Under the pieces are notes generated by a model. The model did no database searches and was not told the origin of the DNA. It worked only from the letters and a program-made list of their open reading frames with translations. From positions 1-64,000 of the forward strand of contig NZ_BNBZ01000022.1 of NCBI RefSeq assembly GCF_014656215.1: a stretch of 64,000 bases of DNA. The letters run 5' to 3'. Below are positions 62,203-64,000 of the stretch, one piece after another; position 1 is the first letter of the stretch, and each line of letters starts with the position of its first letter. Made by a program: the position numbers and the translations under genes. Source of the stretch: Streptomyces zaomyceticus (lineage in GTDB: Bacteria > Actinomycetota > Actinomycetes > Streptomycetales > Streptomycetaceae).

Positions 62203-63390
62203 TCAGTTGTCGGCGCCCAGCCAGAGGTCGGGGCCGAACACCTCGTAGTGGATGTCGGCCGCGGCGGTGCCCCTGCCGATGAGGTCGCCCCGGACCGCGC
62301 GGAGAAACGGCAGCGGCCCGCACAGATAGGCGGTCACGCCGGTCGGCAGGTCGACGGCGGTGACGTCCGCGCGGCCCGGCCGGGCTCCGGAGTCGCCCGG
62401 CTCCTCGTACCAGAGGTGCAGCGTTCCTTGCGGCAGCGCGCTCACGAGGCGCCGCAGTTCGTCGGCGTGGGCGTGGGAGGCGGGGCCGCGGTCGGCGTGG
62501 ACGACCACGACCGGGCGGGTCGAGCCGGTGGCGGCGAGGTGGTCGAGCATCGCCAGCATCGGGGTGCTGCCGATTCCGGCGGAGGCGAGCAGCAGGGGGC
62601 CGTCGCCCTCGGGCAGGACCAGGTCTCCGAAGGGGGCGGAGACCTCCACCGCGTCGCCCGCGCGCGCGTGCGCGTGCAGCCAGGAGGAGACCTCGCCCGC
62701 CGGGTCGCCGTCGACCCGCTTCACCGTGATCCGCCACTGCGGGTGCCCGGGGGCGGCGGACAGGCTGTACTGGCGGATCTGCCGGGCGCCGTCGGGCAGT
62801 GTGACCCGGACGCTCACGTACTGGCCCGGACGGAACGTGGCCGTGGGGGTCCCGTCGGCGTGGCGCAGGACGAACGAGGCGGTGTCGGCCGTCTCCTCCT
62901 GCCGCTCCGCGATCTCCATCGACCGCCAGACCTGCCCCTCGGGGACGCCGGCCTCCTGGTAGAGCCGGGCCTCCACGGCGATCAGCGCGTTGGCCATCAG
63001 CCAGTACACCTCGTCCCAGGCCCTTGCGACCTCGGGTGTCACCGCCTCGCCGAGGACCTCGACGATCGCGGCGAAGAGGTGCTCGTGCACGGTCTTGTAC
63101 TGCGCCGAGGTGACGCCGAGCGAGGCGTGCTTGTTGGCGATCCGCGACAGCATCACGTCGGGGCGCTCGTCCGGCTTCTCCAGCAGGGCGACGGCGAAGG
63201 CGGCTATCGAACCGGCGAGCGCCTTGCGCTGCTCGCCGCCGGCCTGGTTGCCCCGGTTGAACAGGTCGCGCAGGAGCTCGGGGTGGGCGGCGAAGAGCCG
63301 ACCGTAGAACCGCTCGGTGATCCGGTCGAGCGCGCCGCCGACGGCGGGCAGGGTGGCGCGGACGACCGGGAGGGACTGCTCGGACAGCAT
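62203..63390 (-). CDS. hmp: Flavohaemoglobin (NO dioxygenase)
   Basis: Converts NO to nitrate with O2 and NAD(P)H. 395 residues: globin domain 1-136 (proximal His in IANKHASLGV), FAD domain with RQYSLSAAPG, NAD domain with LLASAGIGSTPMLAML and AYLCGP. ATG 63390 chosen, since homology begins with MLSEQSLPVV. A putative NsrR site lies just upstream and the nsrR gene follows upstream on the same strand. Confidence 0.93.
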   Translation of the reverse strand: MLSEQSLPVVRATLPAVGGALDRITERFYGRLFAAHPELLRDLFNRGNQAGGEQRKALAGSIAAFAVALLEKPDERPDVMLSRIANKHASLGVTSAQYKTVHEHLFAAIVEVLGEAVTPEVARAWDEVYWLMANALIAVEARLYQEAGVPEGQVWRSMEIAERQEETADTASFVLRHADGTPTATFRPGQYVSVRVTLPDGARQIRQYSLSAAPGHPQWRITVKRVDGDPAGEVSSWLHAHARAGDAVEVSAPFGDLVLPEGDGPLLLASAGIGSTPMLAMLDHLAATGSTRPVVVVHADRGPASHAHADELRRLVSALPQGTLHLWYEEPGDSGARPGRADVTAVDLPTGVTAYLCGPLPFLRAVRGDLIGRGTAAADIHYEVFGPDLWLGADN

Positions 63391-63425
63391 GAGAACTCGC
63401 AATCTGGTAGATGATCTGCGTATTT
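63391..63425. promoter_or_regulatory. Putative NsrR operator before hmp
   Basis: On the minus strand the sequence contains ATACGCAGATCATCTACCAG followed by ATT, which resembles the S. coelicolor hmpA NsrR site as I remember it (…ATCATCTACCAATT). It overlaps the region just before the hmp start. Confidence 0.5.
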
Positions 63426-63484
63426 AAGGACGTGCGTGGGTGAGGGTGTGTACGGGGGCGGGTGTGCGGTCGGGTGTCGACGGC

Positions 63485-63928
63485 TCAGGGTGTGGGGCGT
63501 GGGGTGAGGGAGAGGAGCAGGGGGCCGGTCGGTGACTTCACCAGCTCGGCCACCGTCAGCGGGTCCAGCGCGCGGTAGAACGCCTCCTGTGCTTCGCGCA
63601 GCGCTCCCCGCAGGCGGCAGGCGGTGCGCAGCGGGCACGGGGGATCGCCCTCGCAGGCGACGACCTCCTCCTCTCCTTCCAGGGTGCGGGCCAGCCAGCC
63701 CACCGAGGAGCGTCGCCCCCGTTCCGTCAGGGCCAGGCCGCCGCCACGGCCGCGCCGCGCCTCGACCACGCCGAGGTGCTGGAGCCGGGTGACCACCTTC
63801 GCCATGTGGGCGTAGGGCACGTCCATCGACTCCGCCACCTCGCGGGTGGTGACGGATTCCTCCGGAGCGGTGACTGCAAGGCGCATCACGGCGCGGAGTG
63901 CCAGGTCGGTGAACTTCGTCAGCCTCAC
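63485..63928 (-). CDS. nsrR: Rrf2-family NO-sensing repressor NsrR
   Basis: 147 residues. Winged helix MRLTKFTDLALRAVMRLAVT, recognition helix VPYAHMAKVVTRL, cluster cysteines C92, C98, C104 in ACEGDPPCPLRTAC, and Asp8, which is the fourth 4Fe-4S ligand in the S. coelicolor protein. NO destroys the cluster and releases hmp and its own promoter. ATG 63928. Confidence 0.93.
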   Translation of the reverse strand: MRLTKFTDLALRAVMRLAVTAPEESVTTREVAESMDVPYAHMAKVVTRLQHLGVVEARRGRGGGLALTERGRRSSVGWLARTLEGEEEVVACEGDPPCPLRTACRLRGALREAQEAFYRALDPLTVAELVKSPTGPLLLSLTPRPTP

Positions 63929-63960
63929 GCCATGACCGTATCAAAGCGGTATCCCGCATA
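63929..63960. promoter_or_regulatory. Putative NsrR autoregulatory operator
   Basis: Minus strand AATACGTATGCGGGATACCG followed by CTTT: shape and bases match the imperfect dyad (A-ACGnATGCGnGATACCnCTT) I recall for the S. coelicolor nsrR promoter. Confidence 0.5.
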
Positions 63961-64000
63961 CGTATTAAGGGGTGGGGTCTCGCCTCACATGCCGCCACAG

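Overview
The window is high-GC DNA with strong G/C bias at third codon positions. It carries F420-type oxidoreductases, a conservon, DUF742 and RLC7 proteins and NsrR, which together point to a Streptomyces chromosome or a close relative. I saw no rRNA, tRNA or CRISPR array.

Region 1 (1-14141) opens with a lipase cut by the window edge. A catabolic cluster follows: acyl-CoA synthetase, enoyl-CoA hydratase, TesB thioesterase, thiolase and acyl-CoA dehydrogenase on the minus strand, then a DUF35 protein, 3-hydroxyacyl-CoA dehydrogenase, aldehyde dehydrogenase, zinc alcohol dehydrogenase and LLM oxidoreductase on the plus strand, closed by a convergent alkyl sulfatase. Together they could turn an alkyl sulfate into alcohol, aldehyde, acid and acyl-CoA, followed by beta-oxidation. 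A shared palindromic motif sits in the divergent promoter and before the dehydrogenase pair.

Region 2 (about 14198-28760) looks like an integrated, partly decayed island. It holds long palindromes, a CorA remnant, ATTCTCCCCAG repeats, a frameshifted Cys-rich gene, a 1505-residue SNF2 ATPase with double-stranded-RNA-binding-like repeats coupled to a SWIM protein, a NucS-like nuclease, a MazG-like pyrophosphohydrolase, an IS5-type insertion sequence carrying an Imm1-like immunity gene, two copies of one palindrome, and an excisionase/integrase pair at the right end. This is the most likely place for an undescribed, possibly defensive, system.

Region 3 (28770-46527) is ordinary chromosome: ExaC-like aldehyde dehydrogenase with a GAF regulator, folD behind a ZTP riboswitch, a second SNF2/SWIM pair without the extra N-terminal half, a fatty acid desaturase, a MOSC protein, a secreted esterase, an HD protein, several unknowns and a methyltransferase.

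Region 4 (46679-64000) has an MHYT sensor, a complete cvnABCD conservon, an M1 peptidase, an orphan RLC7 protein beside a DUF6397-like protein, an ATP-dependent DNA ligase, a polysaccharide deacetylase lipoprotein, a lipoprotein/I36-inhibitor pair, an actin-like protein, and flavohaemoglobin with its NO sensor NsrR, both with NsrR-like operators.
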